Positions 11,520 to 23,548 are shown, counted from the stretch's first letter. The stretch: 64,000 nt of DNA from Theropithecus gelada (GCF_003255815.1 NC_037682.1:18208386-18272385), one strand, 5' to 3'. Notes: generated by a model from the letters alone, not told the origin. Numbers and translations are program-made.

Positions 11520-11870
11520 CGGCTCAGCAGCTGCTCTGGCCACGGAGGCCCAGTTATAAATAAGCCAGGGTGGCCGAGTCATCATGTTCCGAAGCTCCCC
11601 CAGCCCAGCTGCATTACCTCAGTGACCACAGGTTGGGACTGCCCAGAACTGGGCCCCCAGAACCCACCCACCCAGGCAAAGGCTGACCGGGCTGTGGGCC
11701 TCCTGGGGTCCCCAAATCCAGGGCTTGAGCATCTGTAGCTCCTGAGACCTGGGCTTCCCTGGACACAGGCCGCAGAAGGGACAGGCCCATCCCACCCCAC
11801 GGAGCCGACAGCTATTTACAAACCGAAACCGGGAGAAGCGAAGTGGCTGCGGCCAAAGTGGCTCCAGGTC
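11520..11870 (+). promoter_or_regulatory. Possible second upstream enhancer module
   Basis: Repeat-free segment 1.3 kb downstream of the candidate URE. Contains an E-box CAGCTG (11528-11533), a full MEF2-type site ttataaataa (11554-11563), cagctatttacaaa (about 11808-11822, forkhead/MEF2-like) and a purine segment cgaaaccgggagaagcgaag (11823-11842) resembling an ETS/IRF composite without a perfect match. Human and mouse SPI1 have further enhancers downstream of the URE; assignment to one of them is tentative. Confidence 0.35.
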
Positions 11871-12639
11871 CCCAGCCCCCACCCCCACTCCATCCCCAGC
11901 AGCCCATCCCCCTCTCCCCTTGGCTTCCTCTTTCCTTCCCCGCACAGCTCCCCCACCTCCCACTGCCTGGCCAGCCCACTCTGGATGACCTGCAAGCACC
12001 CTATGGTGACCCCAACCCCACCTCTGCCGAGCCCCTCTCCTCTCCACCCCAGGACCCCATCAGTCTGAGCTCTTGGGAGCAAGCCCCCTCCCACGAGGCG
12101 CAGCCCACCCTGCACTACACAAAGCCCATTCCCACAGTTCTCAGTTCCCCTTCATGCTTGGAAACACTCCAACCCCGATGGTCGCCTCCATGCCGCCGGT
12201 CCCTGCCTGAGGGCAGCTTCTCAGGATGCCCTTGACCTTCAAGCAGACATGAGAGGGCCCAGAAATCTGGGGTGCTGTGGTGGAGCTGCAGCAGCTGAGG
12301 CCTTCAGGGGGCACGTTTCTGGACAGGAAGCCCTGGCCATCATTCTCAGTCATCCAAGTTGGGTTTTGGCCCCCTTGTCAGGCTGGCGCAGGTCATAGGC
12401 CTTCACCAGGCACAGAGGAGCTGGGACAGATGGATGCTGGGCCTGAGCCTAACACTGCTTAGGAGCTGGCTGGTGGGATGGTACTGCCACAGCCCCCAGG
12501 GAGAGACCAGACTACACAATAGCCACTGCAGCTAACGGGCAGTCTCCCTCACATCGGTACAGAGGTTTACAGTTATACCCGTTAGTTTATTCTGCCCTCA
12601 GAACAAGCCTATTCCATTTTCTCCATCATGAAGTGGAAA

Positions 12640-12928
12640 TTAAGGGCAAGACACAGTAGCTCATTCTTGTATTCCCAGCATTTTGAGAGGTCAAGGCAGG
12701 AGGATCACTTGAGCCCAGGAGTTGGAAGTCAGCCTGGGCCACAGAGTGAGACCCCGACTCTACAGAAAAAAAAAAAAATTAGTCCGGCATGGTGGTGCAT
12801 GCCTATAGTCCCGGCTGCTGGGGAGACTGACGTGGGAGGATTGCTTGAGCCTGGGAGTTCGAGGCTGCGGTGAACTATGATCACACCACTGCATTCCAGC
12901 CTGGGCAACACAGGGAGACCCTGTCCAA
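12640..12928 (+). mobile_element. AluJ-like, diverged
   Basis: gcaagacacagtagctcattc to caacacagggagaccctgtcc. The only Alu between 8.74 and 17.25 kb. Confidence 0.88.
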
Positions 12929-13327
12929 GTTCAGGCAGCTACAAAGTGTCTGGAGATTCTAGATTTCACTGGGAAAATCTAGAACCCAGTGTCCTTCTCT
13001 CTTCCTCTGACTGCCCCTTGCTTCATCTTGTACCTTCATCTCCCTCCTGGGAGGGCGGACGTTTTCTAGCGCTGTGACCAGGGCAGTAGCAGGGCTGGCC
13101 TGAAGCTCAAGGGGGAAGCAGGGCATGGACCATAGCACCACCTGTTACCTTCCCTGCCTGGCCATCAGCGCCCGGTGGCCCCTGCCATCTCCCCCTGCCC
13201 TGCCCCAGGGGAGGGATCTTCCTGCCATGTTCCTTCCCTCCTGACCAGTCCCAGCTGAGGAGGCGCCCGGCCTGAGCCCCACTCTGCCGCACCAGCTGGC
13301 TGACTGAGTGCCACCTCTCTGGGCCCC

Positions 13328-13640
13328 ACATTCCTCTTCTGCGAAATTGTCATTCCACAAATACAGAGCGCCTACTTGGTGCTGGCCCTGTGCTGGGCAC
13401 AACCTGTTTCTATAGCTGGGACACAGCCCCTGCCCTTGTGGAACCATAGTCCTATAGGGAAGGCAGATAACATAAAATCCTGTGAGCTCCAAGCGGGAAA
13501 CCGAGGCAGTGGGACTCAGAGGAGCTATGAGTGTTGCCTGCGGTGGGAGAGGTGTTACTTGAGATGAGCCTTGAAGGACAGGAATGAGTTTGCCAGCAAA
13601 AGCAGGGTGGATGGGCTCCATGCTGAGTCACAGCCCTGTG
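13328..13640 (-). mobile_element. L2 fragment
   Basis: gcctacttggtgctggccctgtgctgggca then tgcccttgtggaacc and gagatgagccttgaaggaca follow the antisense order of L2. Confidence 0.6.
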
Positions 13641-14184
13641 CCTTGGCTCTAGCAGTTCCTCTGGCCTGGTGAACTCCTACTCATCCATCAGGGCCCATGG
13701 ACACACCGTAGCACAATCAGGCCTGGCCTGGCCTGGCGGCTCCTCATCTCCTTCTTCCCGCCCAAGGCCTGAGCAGACCTTGACGCCAGGCCTCCTTTGT
13801 CACAATAGCCTCAACAGCCCCACCCAGGCTGGTGTCTGCTCCCTAGCTCCAGCCCCCGCCGTCCCCTGCTCCGAAAAGCACCGTTTCCCTTTTCTGGGTG
13901 ACCACACGCCATGCACAGGGAATTTCCATCATAGCCTGCGGAGCCTCTGATTCACTCAGGCCCCTCACGCAGTTAACTCCTTCCAGGCCCAGGCCTCCTG
14001 CTCCTTCACCCTGCGCTGCCCCCGACCCCTAGCCCGGGACCCCTGGGCAGCCCTGCACTGGCCTGGGGCCCCAGAGCCTCAAAGCTGAATTCAGCTCCTC
14101 ACTCACTGGCCCCTCCGGGCCCACTCTCCCTTGTTGGTTCCAAGGGCTCAAGGCACACACTCAGGCAGCCTTGGGCTGAGAGCA

Positions 14185-14345
14185 CAGGCTTGGGAGGAAT
14201 TCGAGCCTGGGTGGAAATCCTGATTCTGGCCCTTCTTCCTGGAGGAGGTGTAAGCGTCCACTCTGAGCCCCATTTCTCATCTGTAAAATGGATAACCCGA
14301 TTGTAAAGATCTTGTGTGCTGGGCCCATGGTGGGAACTGTCATGA
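14185..14345 (+). mobile_element. MIR fragment
   Basis: gaattcgagcctgggtggaaatcctgattctgg, then tttctcatctgtaaaatgg. Confidence 0.55.
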
Positions 14346-14689
14346 TTAGTTTCCTTGTCTTTTCAGAGGGCCCCGCTCATCCTATCACAGGGTCCCTACT
14401 CCAGAGCTAGGCCCTTTCTCCCAGGCTGGCTTTTTCGCCCAAGAGCTGGTTTCTCAGACAGGGAGGGTGAGAGCAAAGTGCAGCCCGGGGGCCCCAGGCA
14501 GGTGGGGAATCGTCCAGGGGCAGAGGCTAAGATGCCACTGCCTCAGGGCCTCCTCTGCCAGCTTCCAGAGCTTCTCCCTACATTTCTGTTTCTCCGAGGC
14601 GGCGGTGGAGAGGCCCAGGGTGGGAGCTTGGAGGGCTGAGGACAGGGCTGAACTTGCTCCCTGTGGTGGGATGCAGGGCCTGTCACACA

Positions 14690-14880
14690 CGGATAGCCAC
14701 GTGCTACCTCATCTAGTTCATGCAGCTCCGTGAGGTATGTTCTATTAATGTTCCCTTTTTGCAGATGAGGACACTGAGGCTCTGAGAAATCAGTGACTTG
14801 CCGTCAGCCACACAGTGAATGAGGAGCAGGAATAGGATTCTAATCAGGGTCTCCGAAGCCACACTCCTAACCTCTGCATC
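14690..14880 (-). mobile_element. MIR
   Basis: tttgcagatgaggacactgaggc and agccacacagtgaatgagga are the MIR core in reverse. Confidence 0.65.
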
Positions 14881-14889
14881 TGTGGAGGT

Positions 14890-15075
14890 CAATGGAGGAA
14901 ATGTGCACTTATTGAACCCCTACTGTATACCAAGCAAAGGCTTTCACAGACCATCTCTTTCAGTCCTCAGGACAATGCTGGGAAGTGGGTACTGTTGACT
15001 GCGCTGTAAAATTGGAGCATCTGAGCTCTGCAGAGGGGAAGGAACTAACCCAAAGGCCACACAGCCAATCCTCAG
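14890..15075 (-). mobile_element. MIR
   Basis: cttattgaacccctactgta, agtcctcaggacaatgctgg and aaaggccacacagcc, a second MIR next to the first. Confidence 0.6.
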
Positions 15076-15824
15076 GGAAAGACTCAGGGGAACCCAGAGC
15101 CAGGGCATGGTGGAGGGGGCCCCACAGGGGAAGGGTCTGGGCTGGGGAGGCAGCTCCTGTCCTCAGTGAGCGCGCAGGGGGGTGTGGTGCTGCCCGTGGT
15201 GAGCAGAAGGAAGTCGCTGTGGGTGGCGGTGGGTTTGAGGTGCCGAAGCCTGAGTGATGTGGCTGGGAGGTGAGCGCCCCATCTGTAGAACTGGTCAGCA
15301 GGGACAAGAATGTGGGGGGCTGGCCAGGATTTGGGGTTCAGAGGAGGTCTAGCTGCCCCTGGCCACTGGGGCTGGGGCAGAGTGGGACGAGAGACTGAGG
15401 CAGAGCTGGGAAGCGGTGGGGGGAATCTAGGGAAAAGGTGGTCTTGGGTGGCAGCCTGGAGGAGGCAAGCTCTTAAAAGACAGAGGTCTGAGGGTGCGGA
15501 AGTGGGTGGGCTTGCGCGCAAAGGCTGGGGAGACTGAGAAAGGTTCTCGGAATGCTGAGCGCTGTCCTCTGGCTGGAGGCGGAGGTGGGGCTGTCTACTT
15601 GGGCTGGGGACGGGCAGAACGGCTGGCCGGACTCCAGGCGTTGGAGGTTCCCGCACAGGCCTTGGAGGTTTGGGCTTCAGCTTGAGGACAGGCGAGAGCT
15701 CAGGAAGACTTTTAGGTGGGGCAATATCCATCAGAGAACCTCGAGATAGGGACAGCCACGGAGGCACAGGCCCGAGGGGCCCTGAGAACCACGATGGCCT
15801 CCTGCCCTGCCTCCCGGCTCTGTG

Positions 15825-16145
15825 CCCTTGGCCGTGCCCCTCACCTCCGGGAACTGCACTTGTCATCTGCAAAATGGCACTGACAATGCCTGCCTCATAG
15901 GCTTACATGAGGGTGGGATGAGTGAGTGCCCAGCACGGGCACCCTCCAGTGCTTGCCTGTCACCACCCACAGGCACTGGAGCACTGCCATGGTGCACGGC
16001 TGGGGTCTAGGTCTCAGGCAGACCTGGGCGAGAGCCTCATCACCTACACCCTGGATTGGCCAAGCCATGCTGTGCCAAGTCACGGCCACTTCTGAGCCTC
16101 AGTCTCTTCATCTGTACCACGGCACCAGCTTCAGATTCGAGTAAG
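15825..16145 (+). mobile_element. MIR-like fragments (two)
   Basis: cttgtcatctgcaaaatggc with gcctgcctcatagg, and gccaagtcacggccacttctgagcctcagtctcttcatctg. Diverged. Confidence 0.4.
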
Positions 16146-16264
16146 AGAGGCCACACCCTGCGACACACTCCACGTTTCCTAGAGTCAAAGCCAAATTCCA
16201 TACCATGACCTGACCTGACTGGCCCTGTCTGAGCTTCTGCCACTGACTGGGCCCCCATAGGCCT

Positions 16265-16600
16265 CCTTAGCGTCCCCGGCTCACGCTCCTGCCTGGGGCA
16301 TTGGCACTGACTAGTCCCTCTGCCCGGAATTATTCTCCCTGGCTCGCTCCCTCACTTGCTTCCGGGGTTTGCTGGATGCACCTCTCTTGGTGAAGCCTGC
16401 CCTGCCCACTCTCATGAATGCTGCAAACTGTCCCCACCCACTCTGTCCCCTACCACAAGCCCCTTACCCAGCTGCGTGCCCTTGTTCCTATGGTGAGTGT
16501 CACCTTCCAACATGCAATGGGACACTCACTGTCATGAGTTCATCATGGTCTTCCCCTGCTGAAGAGCAGGCCCATGAGGGCGGGAATAAAGGGCCCTGCC
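16265..16600 (+). mobile_element. L2 fragment
   Basis: ccctctgcccggaattattc, ctcgctccctcacttgcttc and ttggtgaagcctgccctgcc are diverged L2 3'-end phrases; gagggcgggaataaagggcc follows. Confidence 0.55.
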
Positions 16601-17249
16601 TGTTTGGGCTGCCTGTCACGCAGAGGCCCCAAGTCAATCATTGTTGAAGGCCTTAATACACCGAAGAGCCAGCCCAGTGCTGTCAGCAAAACTTGGGGAG
16701 CTCAGAGGGGCCCAGGTGACCCTGGCTGGGGCCCAAGGAGCCTCTCCCAGTGTCTCAACCATGAGAGGAAGTTGCAAGACTGCCATTTCTGTCCACAGGC
16801 TCAGCTCTTTTTGGTCAACTTTCCCAGTTCTTGGTCTGAGGCCTGTGTGTTCTCACATGCCCTGTCACACCCTGTGGGGACAGGTTGCTAGGAAAGTGGG
16901 TGGGGGGACATTTCCTCATTTTCTAGCTCGTTTGGGCCAAGGCTGAGGGATCTATGAGGTCAGGGGTCGTGCTCCCCTCTGTGGACTCAGCTTCGAGGAC
17001 ACCTGCTCAAGTTTCCTGTTGCCCGCCTGCCTTGCGATTGCATTAGCACCTGGCCTGCCCCTATCAGCAACCCAGCCAGCAGGGGCAAAGGGTCACACTA
17101 CCCTAGACCTGCCCAGCCTCCCTGTCACTCTGCAGGGCCCAGCCCCTACAGGGTCTCCCACTTGTCTAGTAGGTTGGGAAGCTGCACTGTCTAGCAGGGC
17201 TGGTAGGACAGTGAATAGGTATAACTTTTATTCTTATTATTATTTATCT

Positions 17250-17532
17250 ATTTTTGAGACGGAGTTTCCCTCTTGTCACCCAGGTTGGAGTGCAGTGGCC
17301 CCATCTTGGCTCACTGCAACCTCTGCCTCCCAGGTTCAAGCTATTCTTCTGCCTCAGCCTCCTGAGTAGCTGGGACTACAGGTGTGCACCACCACACCCA
17401 GCTAATTTTTGTATTTTTAGTAGAGACAGGGTTTCACCATGTTGGCCAGGCTGGTCTCAAACTCCTGACCTCAGGAGATCCACTCGCCTTGGGGAGTGCT
17501 GGGATTACAGACCTGAGCCATCACGCCCGGCT
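17250..17532 (-). mobile_element. Alu
   Basis: gagacggagtttccctcttg; near-duplicate flanks tataacttttatt / gatacaacttttatt. Confidence 0.93.
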
Positions 17533-17583
17533 GATACAACTTTTATTAATGGCAATGTGACAATATCTGTTTCCAGTCTTATT

Positions 17584-17878
17584 ATTTTTTTAAGAGAGGG
17601 TCTTCTACTGTCACCCAGGCTGCAGTGCAGTGGCATGATCATGGTTCACTGCACCCTCATCCTCCAGGGCTCAACCAATCCTCCCATTTCAGCCTCCTGA
17701 GTAGCTGGCACCACAGGCACACACCACCACCACCACACCAAGCTAATTTTGAAATTTTCTTTAGAGGTAGGGTCTCCCTGTGTTGCCCAGGCTGGTCTCG
17801 AGCTCCTAGGTTCAAGTGATTCTCCCACCTTGGCCTCTCAAAGTGTTGGAATTACAGGCATGAGCCACTGCACCCACC
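17584..17878 (-). mobile_element. AluJ-like
   Basis: agagagggtcttctactgtc to ctgcacccacc. Confidence 0.88.
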
Positions 17879-17920
17879 TTGTCTGTCTATCCATCATCTG
17901 TCTCAAAATTAACAATGCAC

Positions 17921-18049
17921 AGAGGGCATAGTGGCTCACAAGTGTAATCTCAGCACTTTGGGAGGCCAAGGCAGGAGGATGGCTGGAGGACAGAAGTTTG
18001 AGACCACCTGGGCAGCAAAGGGAGACTCCATCTCTAAAAAATAAATACA
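17921..18049 (+). mobile_element. Alu left-arm fragment
   Basis: agagggcatagtggctcac to ccatctctaaaaaataaatac. Confidence 0.8.
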
Positions 18050-18382
18050 GGCCGGGCGTGGTTGCTCATGCCTGTAATCCCAGTACTTTGGGAGGTCAAG
18101 GTGGGTGGATCGCTTGAGCCCAGGAGTTCGAGACCAGCCTGGGCAACATGGCAAAACCCCGTCTCTACTAAAAACACAAAAAACATTAGCCGGGCATAGT
18201 GGTGTGCACCCGTAATGCCAGCTACTACAGGAGGCTAAGGCAGGAGAATCACTTGAACCCTGAAGGTGGAGGCTGCAGTGAGCCAAGATTGCTTCACTGC
18301 ACTCCAGCCTGGGTGACAGGGCAAGACTCCATCTCAATAAAATAAAATAAAATACATACATACATACATACATACATAAAAT
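18050..18382 (+). mobile_element. Alu with (ACAT)n tail
   Basis: ggccgggcgtggttgctcat; the tail is aataaaataaaataaaatac then catacatacatacat. Confidence 0.93.
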
Positions 18383-18550
18383 TAAAAAATGAAAAATGCA
18401 CTGCCCTTTGACCTGGTAATTCAACTTTCGGGAATCTCTCCTAGACATCCTCCTGCATATATGTAAATTAGCGTATATTATTGATTACTGCATTTATTTG
18501 TAATAGCAAAAGACTCGAAACAACTCAAATGTCCATCAATAAGTAGTTAA

Positions 18551-18682
18551 AGCTACTTGGCGGGGCTGAGGTGGGAGGATCGCTTGAGCCCAGGGGATCC
18601 AGGCTGCAGTGAGCCATGATAGAACCACTGCACTCCAGTTGTGTGTGCAGAACGAGACCCTGTCTCAAAAATATATATATAC
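18551..18682 (+). mobile_element. Alu right-arm fragment
   Basis: gctacttggcggggctgagg to gaccctgtctcaaaaatatat. Confidence 0.8.
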
Positions 18683-18713
18683 TGATAAGAGACTGGTTAA
18701 ATAACAATGGAAC

Positions 18714-19013
18714 GCTGGGTGTGGTGGCTCACACCTGTATTCCCAGCACTTTGGGAGGCTGAGGCAGGTGGATCACTAGAGGTCAGGAGTTTGAGACCAG
18801 CCTGGCCAACATGGTGAAACCCTGTCTCTACCAAAAATACAAAAATTAGCTGGGAGTGGTTGCGCATGCCTATAATCCCAGCTACTGGAGAGGCTGAGGC
18901 TGGAGAATTGCTTGAACCCAGGAGGCGGAGGCTGCAGTGAGCCGAGATCATGCCACTGCACTCCAGCCTGGGTGATAAAGTGAGACTCCATCTCAAAAAA
19001 ATAAGTAAGTAAA
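18714..19013 (+). mobile_element. Alu inside L1
   Basis: gctgggtgtggtggctcac; flanks taaataacaatggaa / taaataacactggaa. Confidence 0.93.
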
Positions 19014-19186
19014 TAACACTGGAATACTATCCAGCAATGAAAATGGACCATAGTGACATGTAATAACATGGTGGGGAAAAGAAGAAAGACCCAAAAGGAT
19101 ATTTACATTGTGATTCTTTTAATATAAAGATTAAAACCCATTAAAATAAATAGTGAACTATAAGGGATACTTATAAAGGAAAGCAA

Positions 19187-19517
19187 GAGGCTCACGCCTG
19201 TAATCCCAGCACTTTGGAAGGCTGAGGTGGGCAGATCATGAGGTCAGGAGTTTGAGACCTGACCAACATGGTGAAACCCTGTCTCTACTAAAGATACAAA
19301 CAATTAGCTGGGTGTGGTGGCACACAGCTGTAATTCCAGCTACATGGGAGGGTGAGGCAGGAGAATCACTTGAACTTGGGGGGCAGAGGTTGCAGTGGGT
19401 CAAGATCATGCCATTGCACTCCAACCTGGGCGACAGGGTGAGACTCTGTCTGAAGAAAAAAAAGAAGAAAACAAAAGAAAAAAAAGAAAAGAAAGAAAGG
19501 AAAAGAAAAGAAAAGAA
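19187..19517 (+). mobile_element. Alu, 5' truncated, (GAAA)n tail
   Basis: Begins aggctcacgcctgtaatcc; the tail is aaagaaaagaaagaaagg. Confidence 0.92.
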
Positions 19518-19608
19518 GCAAGTAGAAAATTACCGAGAAAGTTAGGACAGTGTTACTTCTAGAGGGAAGTAAGGGACATTTGGGGATTCTTCTGGGGTTC
19601 CGGCAACG

Positions 19609-19909
19609 TTTTTTTGTTTTTGTTTTTGTTTTTGTTTTGAGGCGGAGTCTCGCTCTGTCGCCCAGGCTGGAGTGCAGTGGCGTGATCTCGGCTCCGCCTC
19701 CCAGGTTCACGCCATTCTCCTGCCTCAGCCTCCCGAGTAGCTGGGACTACAGGCGCCACCACCACGCCCGGCTAATTTATTTTTGTATTTTTAGTAGAGA
19801 CGGGGTTTCACCGTGTTAGCCAGGATGGTCTTAATATCTTGACTTTGTGATCTGCCCGTCTCGGCCTGCCAAAGTGCTGGGATTACAGGCGTGAGCCACC
19901 GCGCCAGGC
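19609..19909 (-). mobile_element. Alu (Y-like)
   Basis: gaggcggagtctcgctctg to ccgcgccaggc. Confidence 0.94.
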
Positions 19910-20143
19910 TGCTTTATAATTATTCTTTAAACTGCACATAAATATTATTTACTCTTCTAAATGAACGATGTCTCTCATGACTTAAAAATATCCTAGTACA
20001 TCCAAATAGTGGAATACTATACGGCCATTCAGTCGACAATAATTTATAGCGTATTTAAAAATAACTAAAAGAGTATAATTGGAATGTTGGTAACATAAGG
20101 AAATGAAAAATGCTTGAGGTGGTGGATACTCCATTTACTGATG

Positions 20144-20148
<5 letters not shown>

Positions 20149-20175
<27 letters not shown>

Positions 20176-20458
20176 GAGACGGAGTCTTGCTCTGCCGCCC
20201 AGGCTGGAGTACAGTGGCCGGATCTCAGCTCACTGCAAGCTCCGCCTCCCGGGTTCACGCCATTCTCCTGCCTCAGCCTCCCGAGTAGCTGGGACTACAG
20301 GCGCCTGCCACCTCGCCCAGCTAGTTTTTTGTATTTTTAGTAGAGACGGGGTTTCACCGTGTTAGCCAGGATGGTCTCGATCTCCTGACCTCGTGATCCG
20401 CCCATCTCGGCCTCCCAAAGTGCTGGGATTACAGGCTTGAGCCACCGCGCCCGGCCTC
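20149..20458 (-). mobile_element. Young AluY (Old World monkey type)
   Basis: Carries gtggccggatctcagctc and cacctcgcccagctagtttt. Perfect 13-bp duplication tactgatgtgatt at 20136-20148 and 20459-20471. Confidence 0.95.
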
Positions 20459-20589
20459 TACTGATGTGATTATTACATAATTTATGCCTGTACCAAAATA
20501 TCTCATGTACCCCATAAATAAACACACCTACTATGTACCCACAAAAACTGAAAATGCAAAAATCTCAAAAGGACAAGACAGTTCTGCAT

Positions 20590-22288
20590 GGGTGTGACAT
20601 GGACATTGGGGAAAAAAACAAGGGAGCTACTACAATATGTTTAGTGTGCCCCCCTCCGTGTAAAAATTTTAAAAATATATCTGCTACATGCTGTGTAGAC
20701 GATTTCTAGACCAAAACACAAGATCAGGTAACAGGTGGGCTAGTCTGTGGAAGGGGAGCTGGGCAGTGGTTTACCTTTTTTTACCTTTTGAATTTTGTAC
20801 CATGTGCACATGTTATCTGTTCAAAAAATAAAATAATTAAAAATGATTTTTGTTTTTGTTTTTGTTTTTCAGTCCCTAGAGCTTCCAAGATTTTTGGTTT
20901 CAAACCAGTTTCCTGGTGACCAGGATGAAAGGGAGCCACATTCCAGCACAATGCACCTGGTGACCTCCTGCAAATCCGGGACCTTCTCCGCCCCTTTTGC
21001 TCCGCTGCAGAAGGGGGAAGCTGGGAATGTGCTGCTCTGGGGTCCTGCCACCTCCAGCCAGCCACTGTCCCTGTCTTCCCAAAACCTCCTCGTTGTCCCT
21101 CCTCTGTCCTCCTCCTCCATCCTCCCTCGCCCTGCTCTCCTCTTTTTTGCCTGAGGTTCATGCTGCCTCCTCACCTCTTGTCCAGTTTCTCCCTTCTCTC
21201 TGCTCCCTCCTTTTATCTTGTTATTTTGCTTCTCTTTCCTTTCCTCTCTTTTCCCCCTCCCCTTCCTCCCTGCTCCCTGCCTCAGCTTCTCAGTCTCTCC
21301 GTTCTTCCTCTAGCTTCCTTCCTTCTCCAGAAGACCCAGCCCTTCCTAGAGCCCCAGCAGCCAGGGTTCATGCCCCAGCTCTCTACTGCACATGCTGTGC
21401 AACCCTGGGCCAGTCACTCGTCTCTTGGGCCTTAGTTGAATGGATGGCTCTCTTGGTGATGTGAGATCATAGGGTGGAAGCACCCAGCATGGTGCCAGGC
21501 ACTCAAAACTTTTTTTCTTTTCCTTTTTAAGGAACTACTAACTGTGAGGTTGTGGATTACCAAACCCTTCCTGTTCTTGGAATCTGGGTCCTACTATTCC
21601 CAAGAATTTGAATTATCACGGGTCCCTGGGGATGTAAGGGGATGAGGCTTCTGGTGTCCTTGGGGAGGGGGAGGAGCGGGAAGAGGAGCTGGGAGGACAC
21701 TCTAGCATTGCCCAGAGGGCAGAGGACATTCTGCCTATTTCCAGAGGTTATTGACTCTGGATCTCTTTTATGGACTTCCTCACCCAGGCCCCTTGAGCTT
21801 GGCCATACTTGATGCAATGGGATATCTTCCTTCTTCTGGAGCCCCTTGAATCTTAGGCCTTGGGAACATGTAGCCTACCTGGTTTCTTGGCTGTACCCAC
21901 GGAGAAGAGCCCCATACTCCCTACTTAAAACCAGCAAAGGCTCCACAGCCATCCCTGTACATGACTCAGGCTCCTTGGCTTGGCACTCAAGGCTCTTTGC
22001 CTTCCTGTCCTGCTTTGCTTCCAGCTGCAAGGACAGTGACTCCCTGTTTTCCTGTTCTTTTCCTTTGCTTAAGTTGATTCTCAGCCAGACATGCCTTCCC
22101 CTCACACGCTTCCCTAAGCCATCCTATCTGGGACGCTGACCCCATCAATCGTTCCCAAATGCACCTTTGAGACCGAGTGTACCTGGCACCTCCCCTCTTG
22201 CCCCACTATCTGCTCACATGACCCTCTGCAGGCCTGTAAGCAGCTGGAGGCTCTGAGGATGCCTCATTCATGTCTGTCCTCCTTACTA
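20590..22288. other. Intergenic, mostly unique
   Basis: Follows an L1 3' end; pyrimidine-rich stretch (ctcctcctcc, tctctttcc) at 21090-21340, then a MIR fragment and unique sequence. No gene recognised. Confidence 0.5.
21370..21510 (+). mobile_element. MIR-like fragment
   Basis: tgctgtgcaaccctgggccagtcactcgtctcttgggcc followed by catggtgccaggcactc. Confidence 0.45.
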
Positions 22289-22289
22289 G

Positions 22290-22572
22290 GCCCAGACCTA
22301 TAATCCCAACATTTGGGAAGGCTGAGGCAGGCAGACTGCTTGAGCCCAGGAGTTCAAGATCAGTCTGGGCAACATGGTGAAACCCCATCTCTACAAAAAA
22401 TACAGAAAATTAGACGAGACTACAGGTGGCACACACCCGTAGTCCCAGCCACTCTGGAGGCTGGGGTGGGAGGATCGCTTGAGCCCAGGAGGTCCAGGCT
22501 GCAGTGGGCCGAGATCACGCCATTGCACTCCAGCCTCAGTGATAAAGCAACATTCTGTTTCAAAAGAAAAAG
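22290..22572 (+). mobile_element. Alu (J-like)
   Basis: cccagacctataatcccaac to gataaagcaacattctgtttc. Confidence 0.9.
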
Positions 22573-22574
22573 AA

Positions 22575-22889
22575 CTGACTGGGCATGGTGGCTCACGTCT
22601 GTCACCCCAGCACTTTGGGAGGCCAAGGCAGGTGGATCACCTGAGATCAGGAGTTCGAGACTAGCCTGGCCAACGTGATGAAACTCCGCCTCTACTAAAA
22701 ATACAATAATTAGCTGGGCATGGTGGCGGGCACCTGTAATCCCACATACTCGGGAGGCTGAGCCAGGAGAATCACTTGAACCCGGGAGGCGAAGTGAGCC
22801 GAGATTGTGCCACTGCACTCCAGCCTGGGTGACAAGAGTGAAACTCAGTCTCAAAAGAACAAGAAAAAGAGAAAAGAAGAAAGAAAAAG
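22575..22889 (+). mobile_element. Alu with AG-rich tail
   Basis: gactgggcatggtggctcac; the tail is aagaaaaagagaaaagaag. Confidence 0.93.
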
Positions 22890-23462
22890 AATTATCATTT
22901 GATCCAGCCATCTCATTGAGTATCTAACCAAAGGAAAATAAATCACTATATCAAAAAGATACTGCATTTGTATGTTTATCATAGCACTATTCATAATAGC
23001 AAAGATACAGAATCAACCTAAGTGTCCATCAATGGATGATTGAAAAAATAAAATGTTATATTGTGTATATATATATACACACACATACACACACACACAA
23101 TGAAATACTATTCAGCCATAAAAAAGAACGAAATTATGTCTTTGCAGCAACATGGACAGAATTGGAGGCCATTATCATAAGTGAAACAACTCAGAAACAG
23201 AAAGTCAAATACTGCCTGTTCTCATGTATAAGTAGGAGCTAAACAGTGTGTACACATGGACATAGACTGTGGAATGACAGACACTGGAGGTTTGCAAGGG
23301 TGGGAGAGTGGGGAGGCATGGTGAGGGATGAGAAATTACTTAAAGGGCACAATGTACATTATTCCGGTGATGGATAAACTGAAAGCCCAGACTTCTCCAT
23401 TATGCAATCTATCCATGGAACAAAATTGCACTTGTACCCCTTACATTTATACAAAAAAGTGA
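22890..23462 (+). mobile_element. L1 3' end
   Basis: Well-preserved ORF2-end/3' UTR phrases: catttgatccagccatctca, ttcagccataaaaaagaacg, cagcaacatggacagaattg, ttctcatgtataagtaggag, cttgtaccccttacatttat. 5' truncated, no coding frame left. Confidence 0.85.
23073..23100 (+). repeat. (TA)n(CA)n microsatellite inside an L1 3' end
   Basis: tatatatatacacacacata followed by cacacacacaca, within the L1 fragment at 22890-23460. Confidence 0.85.
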
Positions 23463-23548
23463 TTGAATGAATGAATGAATAAATAAGCATATAAACAAAC
23501 CAAAGCAAGATGATAACACACACATGAATGAATGAATGAATGAATGAA
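23461..23548 (+). repeat. (GAAT)n microsatellite
   Basis: gaatgaatgaatgaat runs at the 3' end of an L1 fragment, interrupted by ataaacaaaccaaagc and then resumed at 23525. Confidence 0.8.

Larger units (their letters stand above)
8740..12639. other. 3.9-kb repeat-poor intergenic block
   Basis: No Alu or L1 interrupts this block although Alus crowd both sides of it. It is GC-rich and contains the candidate URE. At 9476-9530 there is aagtttcttatttctcc followed by a TCF/LEF-type ctttgat and ttattatag. No recognisable coding exon. Confidence 0.7.
12929..17249. other. Repeat-poor intergenic block with MIR and L2 remnants
   Basis: 4.3 kb without Alu. Holds old L2 and MIR fragments (listed) and GC-rich unique sequence at 15100-15800. 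No coding exon recognised. Confidence 0.6.
18383..20585 (+). mobile_element. L1 3' fragment broken up by several Alus
   Basis: Pieces at 18383-18550, 19014-19186, 19910-20148 and 20472-20585 read in order as an L1 3' end (caaatgtccatcaataagtag, tggaatactatccagcaatg, gtataattggaatg, tctcatgtaccccataaat, ctactatgtacccac). Alus were inserted later. Confidence 0.65.

Noticed and set aside
15084..15872. 262-codon minus-strand frame
   Set aside because: Pro/Ser-rich, GC-driven, runs through a MIR and unique intergenic DNA; no splice or domain signs.
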